A DNA stretch of 5,271 nucleotides. Source: Desulfovibrionaceae bacterium (lineage in GTDB: Bacteria; Desulfobacterota; Desulfovibrionia; Desulfovibrionales; Desulfovibrionaceae). Below, piece after piece: positions 1 through 5,269 of the stretch (the first letter of the stretch is position 1; each line of letters starts with the position of its first letter). The notes under the pieces were generated by a model. It was not told where the DNA came from. It was given only the letters and a program-made list of their open reading frames with translations, and made no database searches. A program made the translations under genes and the position numbers. Location: NCBI GenBank assembly GCA_030539415.1, contig JAUNSE010000166.1:1-5271 (forward strand). Direction: 5' to 3'.

Positions 1-1
1 G

Positions 2-631
2 CCGGGACAGGGCGATCTGGATGAAAAGACGCGCTTTCTGGCCATACTGGCCACACTGCTCGGCTGCCAGGGCGTGGACGAATTCCGCAGCATCGTGCCG
101 GCCGCGGTCCGTGCCGGTCTCGAGCCCGTCGCAATCAGGGAGGTCGTCTATCAGGCGGTCGCCTATCTCGGCATCGGCCGCGTGCGCCCCTTCCTCGACG
201 CCTTCAACGCGGCGATGACCGGACTCGGCATCGCCCTGCCCCTGCCTGCACAGTCGACCACCACGCCCGAGGACAGGCGGGAGAAGGGCACGCAGGCCCA
301 GGTGGACATCTTCGGCGACGGCATGCGCGACTTCTGGCAGTCCGGCCCCGAGGAGACCCGCCACATCAACCGCTGGCTTGCGGCCAACTGCTTCGGCGAC
401 TACTACACCAGAACCGGCCTGACCCTGGCCCAGCGCGAGATGATCACCTTCTGCTACCTTGCCGCGCAGGGCGGCTGCGAGCCGCAGCTCACCTCGCACG
501 CGAAGGGCAACATGCGCATGGGCAACGACAAGGCCTTTCTCATTCAGGTCGTTAGCCAGTGCCTGCCCTACATCGGCTATCCGCGCAGCCTGAACGCCCT
601 GCGCTGCGTGCAGGAAGCCGCCAGAGGCTGA
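2..631 (+). CDS. Carboxymuconolactone decarboxylase (CMD) family protein, two CMD domains, 5' end missing
   Basis: This is the C-terminal 209 residues of a protein whose reading frame is open through the left edge, so the true start lies outside the window; the in-frame GTG at 74 is probably internal. Two CMD-like units are visible. The first is an all-helical block over about residues 10-75 of the visible part. The second, better conserved unit runs over about residues 118-205 and contains the segment REMITFCYLAAQGG-CEPQLTSH (434-499), with the family's E...C and GGCEPQL..H signature, and a later LPYIGYPRSLNALR stretch. The AhpD-type C-x-x-C redox pair is not seen. Family members include gamma-carboxymuconolactone decarboxylases, AhpD-like peroxidase partners and many uncharacterised redox-associated proteins, so the reaction cannot be assigned. 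No signal peptide or membrane segment is visible in this part. The gene converges on the TetR gene. Confidence in the family is high; function is unknown. Confidence 0.88.
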   Translation, partial: PGQGDLDEKTRFLAILATLLGCQGVDEFRSIVPAAVRAGLEPVAIREVVYQAVAYLGIGRVRPFLDAFNAAMTGLGIALPLPAQSTTTPEDRREKGTQAQVDIFGDGMRDFWQSGPEETRHINRWLAANCFGDYYTRTGLTLAQREMITFCYLAAQGGCEPQLTSHAKGNMRMGNDKAFLIQVVSQCLPYIGYPRSLNALRCVQEAARG

Positions 632-692
632 TCGGTCCGAAAAGACACCCGCCGGATTCCTCGGCCCATCGCGAAATCCGGACACAGATGGA

Positions 693-718
693 AGGAGCCG
701 CCACTGCTGGCGGCTCTT
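693..718. terminator. Hairpin between convergent genes, probable bidirectional terminator
   Basis: Perfect 8-bp arms GAGCCGCC (695-702) and GGCGGCTC (709-716) flank a 6-nt loop. A G-T wobble and an A-T pair extend the stem outward. It lies 61 nt after the CMD stop. Only two T residues follow on the plus strand and CCTTCC follows on the minus strand, so the U-tract is weak in both directions. The position between two converging genes supports a termination role. Confidence 0.5.
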
Positions 719-742
719 CGCATGCTGTCTGCCGGCTGCGCC

Positions 743-761
743 AAAGGCCGAACTTCCGGCC
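743..761 (-). terminator. Weak terminator-like hairpin after the TetR gene
   Basis: On the minus strand GGCCG, a 6-nt loop and CGGCC (757-761 paired with 746-750) are followed by TTT. It lies about 45 nt past the TetR stop. The stem is only 5 bp and the T-run is three bases, so this is a tentative call. The stronger hairpin at 693-718 may do the job instead. Confidence 0.25.
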
Positions 762-806
762 GGATGCCCCCGCCCGGCATGCTGCTCCATGCGGGGAAGC
801 CGGCGT

Positions 807-1394
807 TCATGCAGCCGGTTTGCCCGCATCCATCAGGCCCTGCACGCCCCGACAGAGCAGGCTGCCGCTGAAGGCAATCACATCTTCCAGCGGCATGCGC
901 CGGCCGTCGAGCACCCATTGCCGGTACATCTCCATGCCCGTTGAATGAAGCCATGCCAGCAGAAGGCGCTGACGGCTGTCATCCAGAGAAGCGAAAAAGG
1001 ACGATCCGCTCCAGGTCCTGCGGACCAGGCCGCCCAGCATGGAACCGCCGTGCGCCGTGTAGGACTCGTGGCAGATGAGCTTTTCGTACAGCGTTCCCTG
1101 CTCGGCGGCATAGAGAAAGAATTCCCTGTTGATGGCGGCCAGATCTTCGGGCAGACGCAGGTCTTTGACGCGGGCGAGATAGCCCAGGGACAGCTGTTCC
1201 AGCATCTCCCTGAACAGATCATGGATGGTGCCGTAATAGCGGTAGAAGGTTTTCTTGTTGATCTTCGCCCTGGCGCAGAGTTCCTTGATGGAGAGATCCC
1301 CGTAGTCCGATTCGAGGAGCATGGCGGCAAACGCCGCATTGATGGCGGCAATGGTCTTCTGCACGCGCAGATCCTCTTTTCCCGTAATTATCAC
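807..1394 (-). CDS. TetR/AcrR-family transcriptional regulator
   Basis: This 195-residue protein has the normal length of a TetR repressor. The N-terminal DNA-binding domain spans about residues 10-58. The helix-turn-helix at about 35-54 contains IKELCARAKINKKTFYRYY, including the typical T-F-Y-R-Y-Y recognition-helix end followed by DLF. The C-terminal helical part (about 65-190) would bind a ligand and dimerise; no ligand can be predicted. The start is the GTG at 1394-1392, chosen because a strong GGGAGGGAG ribosome site precedes it and because the family's N-terminal helix begins about 10 residues later. The frame is open further upstream, but that translation is not TetR-like. It lies 98 nt downstream of the iron alcohol dehydrogenase on the same strand, with no clear promoter or terminator between, so co-transcription and autoregulation through the palindrome at 2698-2717 are likely (inference). 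Confidence 0.9.
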   Translation of the reverse strand: MIITGKEDLRVQKTIAAINAAFAAMLLESDYGDLSIKELCARAKINKKTFYRYYGTIHDLFREMLEQLSLGYLARVKDLRLPEDLAAINREFFLYAAEQGTLYEKLICHESYTAHGGSMLGGLVRRTWSGSSFFASLDDSRQRLLLAWLHSTGMEMYRQWVLDGRRMPLEDVIAFSGSLLCRGVQGLMDAGKPAA

Positions 1395-1396
1395 CG

Positions 1397-1405
1397 CTCC
1401 CTCCC
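1397..1405 (-). promoter_or_regulatory. Ribosome binding site that fixes the GTG start of the TetR gene
   Basis: On the minus strand the purine run GGGAGGGAG ends 2 nt before the GTG at 1394. Its internal GGAGG core sits 5 nt from the start codon. No ATG with a comparable site exists in frame nearby, so it decides the GTG start. Confidence 0.75.
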
Positions 1406-1426
1406 GCCGGACTGATTCCAGAGTTT

Positions 1427-1460
1427 CCCGATGCCCCGTGCCGGGGCGGGGGCCATCGGG
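1427..1460 (-). other. Stable hairpin in the dehydrogenase-TetR intercistronic gap
   Basis: The 98-nt gap carries CCCGATG (1427-1433) and CATCGGG (1454-1460) as 7-bp arms. An adjacent inner CCCCG/CGGGG stem (1434-1438 with 1442-1446) has a 3-nt loop, leaving a 7-nt bulge on one side. No T-run follows on the minus strand, so it is not a standard intrinsic terminator. It could be an mRNA processing or stability element that lowers TetR expression relative to the enzyme. Function is not shown by the sequence. Confidence 0.45.
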
Positions 1461-1492
1461 CGTGTCCGCCGGAATGGCCCCTGCCTGACCGG

Positions 1493-2665
1493 CTACATGC
1501 TCATCCTGTAGATATTGATGACATCCTCCTGCGTCAACTCGATGAGGCCGTGAATGACGCCTCCGCGGCAGGCCACCCTGGCCATTTCCGCGAAATGACG
1601 CTCGTCGGTGACACCGCATTCGCCAAGACGGCTTCTGAGACCGCAGGTTTCAAAAAAGAGACCGCGCAGCGCGGCGATGCCTTGCCTGGCCGCCTCCATG
1701 GCGTCCAGGCCGGCGTCCGCGCCGAGCACATTGACGGCAAGCTCCCTGTACAGGGGCGCCGTTTCTTCATTGAGACAGTACTCCAGATAGTGCGGCAGCA
1801 GAATGGCCAGACCCAGGCCGTGGGTCATGTCGTACTTCGCGGACAGTTCGTCCTCGATCCAGTGGCAGGTGAAGGGGGCGGCGCCGGTCGTGCCGAAGGT
1901 GAAGCCGTTCAGCGCCCAGGAGGAGGCCCACATGAGATTCGCCCTGGCCTCGAGGTCGTCCGGTCTGGCCATGACCTTTGGAATGCATTCGAGAATGGTC
2001 TTCATGAAGCCTTCCATTACACGCCTGTGCGCCAGCAGATTGGGCCTCATGAGGTAGACTTCCAGATAGTGCGAGAAGGCGTCTATGGAGCCGCAGGCCG
2101 TCTGATAGGGGGAGACCGAGACGGTCAGGGACGGCACGAGGAAGGAGGCCTGCGGGAAGAGGCCGGGATGATAGAGAGGCAGTTTCTCCAGGGTTTGATC
2201 GTTGGAGATGATGCCGAAGGCGTCCATGTCCGAGCCGGTGCCGGCCAGAGTCGGGATGGTGACCAGCGGCAGGAATGTCTCCATTTTCGCCCGCCCGGCA
2301 AAGAAATCCCAGCAGTCGCCGTCGTATCCGGCTGCCGCGCAGACAAATTTCGCGCAGTCCAGCACCGAACCGCCGCCGACTGCCAGCACGACATCGATTT
2401 TCTCACGCCTGCAGATTTCGGCCATGCGGTTGACGGTCGTGTGCCTCGGATTGGGCTCCACGCCTCCGGCCTCGGCGAGCGTCAGGCCGAAGCGTTCGGC
2501 CTGCGCGCGGATTTCACTGTACAGGGAGAGTCCCCTGATGCGCTCGCTGCCATAGGTCAGCAGAACGCGCCGGCCGTGCCGGGCCAGTTCCTGACCGAGA
2601 TTTTCAAGCTGGCTGTCGCCGAAGTAGACCCTGGTGGGAACATGATAGAAAAAATCATCGCTCAT
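1493..2665 (-). CDS. Iron-containing alcohol dehydrogenase, BDH/YqhD-like group
   Basis: This 390-residue protein has the usual family length and is predicted to be a cytoplasmic NAD(P)H-dependent alcohol/aldehyde oxidoreductase. The N-terminal dinucleotide-binding domain includes GVEPNPR (about 68-74) and the VGGGSVLDCAK loop (GGGS at 97-100). The TLAGTGSDMDAF segment follows at about 139-150. The four metal ligands of the family appear present: D195 and H199 in SIDAFSHYLE, H268 in CHWIEDEL and H282 in MTHGLG. The 4- and 14-residue spacings match YqhD (D194, H198, H267, H281). The ATG at 2665 is chosen because family homology starts there and AGGAG lies 10 nt upstream; the frame's open 56-codon extension overlaps the promoter and is not family-like. 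It is first in a pair with the TetR gene. The substrate is unknown: short-chain aldehydes or butanol-type alcohols are the family's range. The residues YGSE (38-41) after the second strand leave NADH versus NADPH preference open. Confidence 0.95.
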   Translation of the reverse strand: MSDDFFYHVPTRVYFGDSQLENLGQELARHGRRVLLTYGSERIRGLSLYSEIRAQAERFGLTLAEAGGVEPNPRHTTVNRMAEICRREKIDVVLAVGGGSVLDCAKFVCAAAGYDGDCWDFFAGRAKMETFLPLVTIPTLAGTGSDMDAFGIISNDQTLEKLPLYHPGLFPQASFLVPSLTVSVSPYQTACGSIDAFSHYLEVYLMRPNLLAHRRVMEGFMKTILECIPKVMARPDDLEARANLMWASSWALNGFTFGTTGAAPFTCHWIEDELSAKYDMTHGLGLAILLPHYLEYCLNEETAPLYRELAVNVLGADAGLDAMEAARQGIAALRGLFFETCGLRSRLGECGVTDERHFAEMARVACRGGVIHGLIELTQEDVINIYRMSM

Positions 2666-2697
2666 TTTCCATATTCTCCTGTCAGATGAAGGCGGAT

Positions 2698-2717
2698 TAA
2701 GCAACTCTGGTTGCTTA
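2698..2717. promoter_or_regulatory. 20-bp perfect inverted repeat, candidate repressor operator
   Basis: TAAGCAAC and GTTGCTTA are perfect 8-bp arms around a 4-nt spacer. The site lies 32 nt upstream of the dehydrogenase start codon and about 5 nt downstream of the predicted transcription start, where a bound protein would block initiation or elongation. It is AT-richer than its surroundings. Size and symmetry suit a TetR dimer, and the TetR gene is the second gene of the unit, but binding is inferred. As RNA it could also form an 8-bp stem at the mRNA 5' end; no U-run follows, so it is not a terminator. Confidence 0.65.
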
Positions 2718-2729
2718 TGTCTGTTCAGG

Positions 2730-2758
2730 AAAATATGTGAGCCCTGCCTTCCGGGCAA
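2730..2758 (-). promoter_or_regulatory. Sigma-70-type promoter of the alcohol dehydrogenase
   Basis: On the minus strand TTGCCC (2758-2753) and TATTTT (2735-2730) are separated by exactly 17 bp. Each hexamer matches the consensus at four of six positions. Transcription would start near 2722-2724, giving a leader of about 58 nt that begins with the palindrome at 2698-2717. Confidence 0.55.
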
Positions 2759-2777
2759 TGGCAAAAGATCGCCCTGC

Positions 2778-2788
2778 GGTTGCTTATG
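2778..2788. repeat. Second copy of the operator half-site
   Basis: GGTTGCTTATG at 2778-2788 is identical to 2709-2719, which covers the right arm of the palindrome; the copies are 69 bp apart in the same orientation. The matching left arm is absent here (only two of eight positions agree), so it is a half-site. It lies upstream of the predicted -35 and could serve as an auxiliary binding site. Confidence 0.5.
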
Positions 2789-2831
2789 CCACTCACCGGC
2801 GCGCCAGGTGGCGCAACTGTCCCTTCCGGAC

Positions 2832-2850
2832 AAAAAGGCCCGCGGCAGGC
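2832..2850 (-). terminator. Probable ruvB terminator
   Basis: Ten nt after the ruvB stop, the minus strand has a GC-rich hairpin (GCCT paired with GGGC through one G-T wobble, 5-nt loop, 2838-2850), then one C and five T residues (2836-2832). The stem is short, so efficiency may be modest. It separates the ruvAB unit from the dehydrogenase promoter downstream. Confidence 0.45.
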
Positions 2851-2859
2851 TTCCCTGTG

Positions 2860-3852
2860 TCAGGAGAGATTGCGCATGTGCATGTAGGCTCTGGGGGTGG
2901 CCACGCGGCCTCTGGGCGTGCGCTTGATGAAGCCCTGCTGGATAAGATAGGGCTCGTACACTTCCTCAAGGGCCCGGACATCCTCGGAGCAGGCCACCGC
3001 CAGGGTGCGTATGCCCACAGGTCCGCCCTCGTAGTGGCTGATGATGACGGAGAGGATGCGCCTGTCGATCTGGTCCAGCCCCTCCCTGTCCACGTTCATG
3101 CAGGTCAGGGCCCGGTCGGCCACGTCCTTCGTGATGCAGGGCGCCTCCTCCTGCAGGGCGTAGTCCCGCACCCGGCGCAGATGGCGGTTGGCTATGCGGG
3201 GCGTGCCGCGGGAGCGCCGCCCTATCTCCAGGGCGCCCTCCTCGTCGACCGTGATGCCGAGGATGCCGGCGCTGCGCTGCACGATGCGGGCCAGGTCCTC
3301 CGGGCTGTAGAAGTCCAGATGCAGCACGATGCCGAAGCGGCTGCGCAGCGGCGCGGACACGAGGCCCATGCGCGTGGTGGCGCCCACCAGCGTGAAGCGG
3401 TCGAGCGGCATCTTGACCGTGCTAGCCGCCGGGCCCTGCCCCACCACGATGTCCAGCTTGAAGTCCTCCATGGCCGGATAGAGGACCTCCTCCACGGTGA
3501 TGGGCATGCGGTGTATCTCGTCCACAAAGAGAATGTCGTTGCGGGAGAGATTGGTGAGAATGGCCGCAAGATCGCCCGGGCGCTCCAGCATGGGGCCGGT
3601 GATGGTCACAATGTTCACGCCGAGCTCGGCGGCCATGATCTGGGCAAGCGTTGTCTTGCCGAGACCGGGGTTGCCGTAGAATATGGTATGGTCCAGCGCC
3701 TTGCCCAGCTGCCTCGCGGCGCCGAGAAAGACCTTGAGCTGCGCGCGCACGTCGTTCTGGCCGATAAAGTCGCCCAGCGTTCTCGGCCGCACATTGTCGT
3801 CGGCCTGACGAAAATCTTCTTCCTGCATTTCCTGTCCCGTCTTCTGCGGCAT
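2860..3852 (-). CDS. ruvB: Holliday junction branch-migration ATPase RuvB
   Basis: RuvB is the hexameric AAA+ motor that, with RuvA, drives branch migration of Holliday junctions in recombinational repair. The 330-residue protein shows all expected parts: an N-terminal RPRTLGDFIGQ block (22-32), Walker A GNPGLGKT (60-67), Walker B ILFVDEIH (107-114), sensor 1 GATT (157-160), the arginine-finger region PLRSRFG (168-174), sensor 2 RGTPRIANR (215-223), and a C-terminal winged helix with GGPVGIRTLA (276-285) and TPRGRVATPRAY (312-323). Nothing essential is missing. The first ATG (3852) has GGGGAG 14 nt upstream, rather far. A second ATG eight codons in (3828) has AGGA only 2 nt away, so the start is uncertain by eight residues. 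It lies 27 nt after ruvA and is almost certainly co-transcribed with it. Confidence 0.98.
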   Translation of the reverse strand: MPQKTGQEMQEEDFRQADDNVRPRTLGDFIGQNDVRAQLKVFLGAARQLGKALDHTIFYGNPGLGKTTLAQIMAAELGVNIVTITGPMLERPGDLAAILTNLSRNDILFVDEIHRMPITVEEVLYPAMEDFKLDIVVGQGPAASTVKMPLDRFTLVGATTRMGLVSAPLRSRFGIVLHLDFYSPEDLARIVQRSAGILGITVDEEGALEIGRRSRGTPRIANRHLRRVRDYALQEEAPCITKDVADRALTCMNVDREGLDQIDRRILSVIISHYEGGPVGIRTLAVACSEDVRALEEVYEPYLIQQGFIKRTPRGRVATPRAYMHMRNLS

Positions 3853-3879
3853 GTCTGTGACCAGAGCTCCCCGAGCCCG

Positions 3880-4488
3880 CTACTTCTTGCGGCCGATTTC
3901 CCGGAGCGCTGCGCGCAGGGCCGAAGCCACATCGAGGTCCGGCTGCTCGCGCAGAATGTCCTGCACCATGGCGGCGCATTCGCTTTCCGCGTAGCCCAGC
4001 CCCTTCAGACCGTCAAGCACCTGGCGCAGGACCGAGGGGCTGCCGTCCCTCGCGCCGAGCTCGCTCACGGCTGCGGCAGTGTCCACCTTGAGCTTGTAGG
4101 AAAGCTCGCGCTGTATGACTTCGGCCAGCCGCTTGCCTATGCCGCTGACCGCGGTCAGCGCGGCGACATCGCCGGACGAGACAATCTGCCGGAGCTCGAC
4201 CGGGCGGTAGACCGAAAGCACGCTGAGCGCAAGCCTTGGACCAACCTTGGGAATGGCCGTCAGAGTGTTGAAGGTCTCGCGCTCCTCCATGGTCTCGAAG
4301 CCGCACAGGCGCAGCATGTCCTCGCGCACCAGAAGCGTCGTGTACAGCCGGACGCGGCCGCCCCGTCCGGGCAGGCCCTGGCGCATGCGGGAGGTGATTT
4401 CCACCTCGTAGCCGACGCCGCCGTCGGTGATGACGATGATGGATGTGTCGGACACATGGTCCAGCTGTCCCTCGAGGAAGGCGATCAT
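3880..4488 (-). CDS. ruvA: Holliday junction-binding subunit RuvA
   Basis: RuvA binds the four-way junction as a tetramer and recruits RuvB. The 202-residue protein has normal length and three domains. The N-terminal OB-fold domain (1-64) starts MIAFLEG and has GGVGYEV at 23-29 and the acidic pin E56-D57 in VREDML, which corresponds to E. coli E55-D56. The helix-hairpin-helix domain (about 65-140) has two motifs, IPKVGPRLALSVLS (79-92) and VSGIGKRLAEVI (114-125). A linker with ARDGSPS then leads to the C-terminal three-helix RuvB-binding domain (about 152-200, LDGLKGLGY...). The ATG at 4488 is preceded by GGGAG with a 5-nt gap, and family homology begins exactly there. The open frame runs 64 codons further upstream but that part is arginine/proline-rich and not RuvA-like. 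ruvB follows after 27 nt. Confidence 0.98.
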   Translation of the reverse strand: MIAFLEGQLDHVSDTSIIVITDGGVGYEVEITSRMRQGLPGRGGRVRLYTTLLVREDMLRLCGFETMEERETFNTLTAIPKVGPRLALSVLSVYRPVELRQIVSSGDVAALTAVSGIGKRLAEVIQRELSYKLKVDTAAAVSELGARDGSPSVLRQVLDGLKGLGYAESECAAMVQDILREQPDLDVASALRAALREIGRKK

Positions 4489-4751
4489 GACTGCTCCCAA
4501 GGCCCTGCCGGGCCATGCTGGCTGTTCGGGCGTGACGCGCGTCCAGCCTCTGTTTTTGTCTGTCTCCCCGCGCGGCGCGCGGCGGTCCGGCCGGCTTCTC
4601 CCGGATGACCGGGCGGCCGGCGGCGCGAAACGCGCCATTCGGGCCCGGGTACCATACGGCATGAGAGCGCCGGGACGCAAGCCGCGCGGACGCGCTCCCG
4701 AACCGGAAGCCCGGGCGGACGGACCTGGGAGGCGCGCCTTTCGGCTGCGCG
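4489..4751 (-). promoter_or_regulatory. GC-rich leader and promoter region of ruvAB
   Basis: This gap between ruvA and the upstream terminator has no convincing gene. It is extremely GC-rich. Around 4586-4622 the minus strand can form a two-part hairpin: outer CCGGCCG/CGGCCGG, inner CCCGG-TCAT-CCGGG. A CG-only repetitive tract (about 4566-4584) follows, and a 10-bp palindrome GACGCGCGTC lies at 4534-4543. No E. coli-type LexA box (CTGT-N8-ACAG) was seen, so SOS control is not shown. Confidence 0.4.
4651..4680 (-). promoter_or_regulatory. Tentative ruvAB promoter
   Basis: On the minus strand TTGCGT (4680-4675) and TATGGT (4656-4651) are 18 bp apart, with three and four of six consensus matches. 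This is the best pair I found in a very GC-rich stretch. It would give a leader of about 155 nt containing the hairpins at 4586-4622. Confidence 0.28.
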
Positions 4752-4782
4752 AAAAAAAGCCTCCTCCGGGGCGGGAAGAGGC
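4752..4782 (-). terminator. Strong intrinsic terminator of the 4817-5269 gene
   Basis: On the minus strand a 9-bp stem (GCCTCTTCC paired with GGAGGAGGC, one G-T wobble) encloses a 6-nt loop (CGCCCC) and is followed directly by seven T residues (4758-4752). It starts 34 nt past the stop codon. This is the clearest terminator in the window and separates the upstream gene from ruvAB. Confidence 0.9.
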
Positions 4783-4816
4783 GGATGCAGACTGTCCGGA
4801 TTGTCCAAAGCCCGGT

Positions 4817-5269
4817 CTAGCGCTTTTCGAAGCCGGGCAGCACCACGCTTGTGCCGGTCTCGCCGTTGCCCTTGGGGCAGTGCTTCTGCAGATGGCAGAT
4901 TTCGCAGCCGCCGCGGAAGGGATAGAAGGTCACCACGGCAAAGCGCCTGGTGAGCACGTCCATCTCCTCGCTGTAGCTCAGATCAAAGTCCTTCAGCGCG
5001 TCCCTCAGAGATTCGGTGGGTCTGGGCGCGGGGGCGCAGCCGACGGTCTCCACCTGGGGAATCATCTCGTTGACGGCCTGCATGCACATGTACTGGGCCA
5101 GCGTGTTGGCGAAGAAGCCGTCCGAGGGGCTGTCCTTCCAGGTCCTGTCCACAAGCTCCTCGACCTCCTCGGGAAGCCAGACCAGAAGATAGGAGATCTT
5201 GCCGCAGACCATCTTGTAGACGGACAGAGTGGGCAGCCACTGGTCCCAGAGGTCGCCCAGACGCTTCAT
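4817..5269 (-). CDS. Uncharacterised protein with a C-terminal C-x2-C-x5-C motif
   Basis: I do not recognise this gene; the 150-residue protein looks soluble with mixed helices. The first half is rich in aromatic residues (W8, W11, W31, W44). A short hydrophobic run at about 25-32 (ISYLLVWL) is too short for a membrane span. The C-terminal part has CEICHLQKHC (C122, C125, C131), a spacing used in [4Fe-4S] sites of endonuclease III-type glycosylases and of Cas4/AddB nucleases. A fourth ligand could be C22, C62, C78 or H130. No HhH-GPD or RecB-nuclease motif is visible, so this is an analogy only. The ATG at 5269 is two bases from the window edge, so its ribosome site is outside and the real start could be further upstream. 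Codon use and GC content match the neighbours, and the strong terminator at 4752-4782 follows. Confidence that it is a real gene is high; function is unknown. Confidence 0.82.
   Translation of the reverse strand: MKRLGDLWDQWLPTLSVYKMVCGKISYLLVWLPEEVEELVDRTWKDSPSDGFFANTLAQYMCMQAVNEMIPQVETVGCAPAPRPTESLRDALKDFDLSYSEEMDVLTRRFAVVTFYPFRGGCEICHLQKHCPKGNGETGTSVVLPGFEKR

Noticed and set aside
559..954. Overlapping plus- and minus-strand frames of 125-129 codons in the gap between the CMD and TetR genes
   Set aside because: Both overlap the ends of the flanking genes out of frame, cross the terminator hairpin at 693-718, and have arginine/proline-rich composition without a domain.
1395..1619. N-terminal extension of the TetR frame by 75 codons into the dehydrogenase gene
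   Set aside because: The extension is a shadow of the dehydrogenase 3' end; the GTG at 1394 with a strong ribosome site gives the normal TetR length.
1550..2689. A 379-codon plus-strand open frame antisense to the alcohol dehydrogenase
   Set aside because: The opposite strand encodes a full-length enzyme with all metal ligands; the antisense translation has no family features and results from codon-position GC bias.
2698..2717. The palindrome as an intrinsic terminator or recombinase attachment site
   Set aside because: No T-run follows on either strand, and no integrase, insertion sequence or tRNA is nearby; its position at a promoter fits an operator better.
2666..2833. N-terminal extension of the dehydrogenase frame (56 codons)
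   Set aside because: It covers the promoter, palindrome and ruvB terminator, has no family homology, and the ATG at 2665 has a good AGGAG site.
2737..4608. A 623-codon plus-strand open frame antisense to ruvB and ruvA
   Set aside because: It is a shadow of two certain genes in high-GC DNA where stop codons are rare. Its translation is histidine/alanine/arginine-rich with no recognisable domain, and it crosses two genes and their gap.
4485..4808. A 107-codon minus-strand frame (TTG start) whose stop overlaps the ruvA start as ATGA, suggesting a coupled leader gene
   Set aside because: It runs through the strong terminator at 4752-4782, its product is an arginine/proline/alanine-rich low-complexity chain typical of chance frames in GC-rich DNA, and its TTG start lacks a clear ribosome site.
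4817..5269. Reading the cysteine-motif protein as a Cas4 or CRISPR-related nuclease
   Set aside because: Only the C-x2-C-x5-C spacing agrees; no RecB-nuclease motifs, no repeats and no cas genes are visible.
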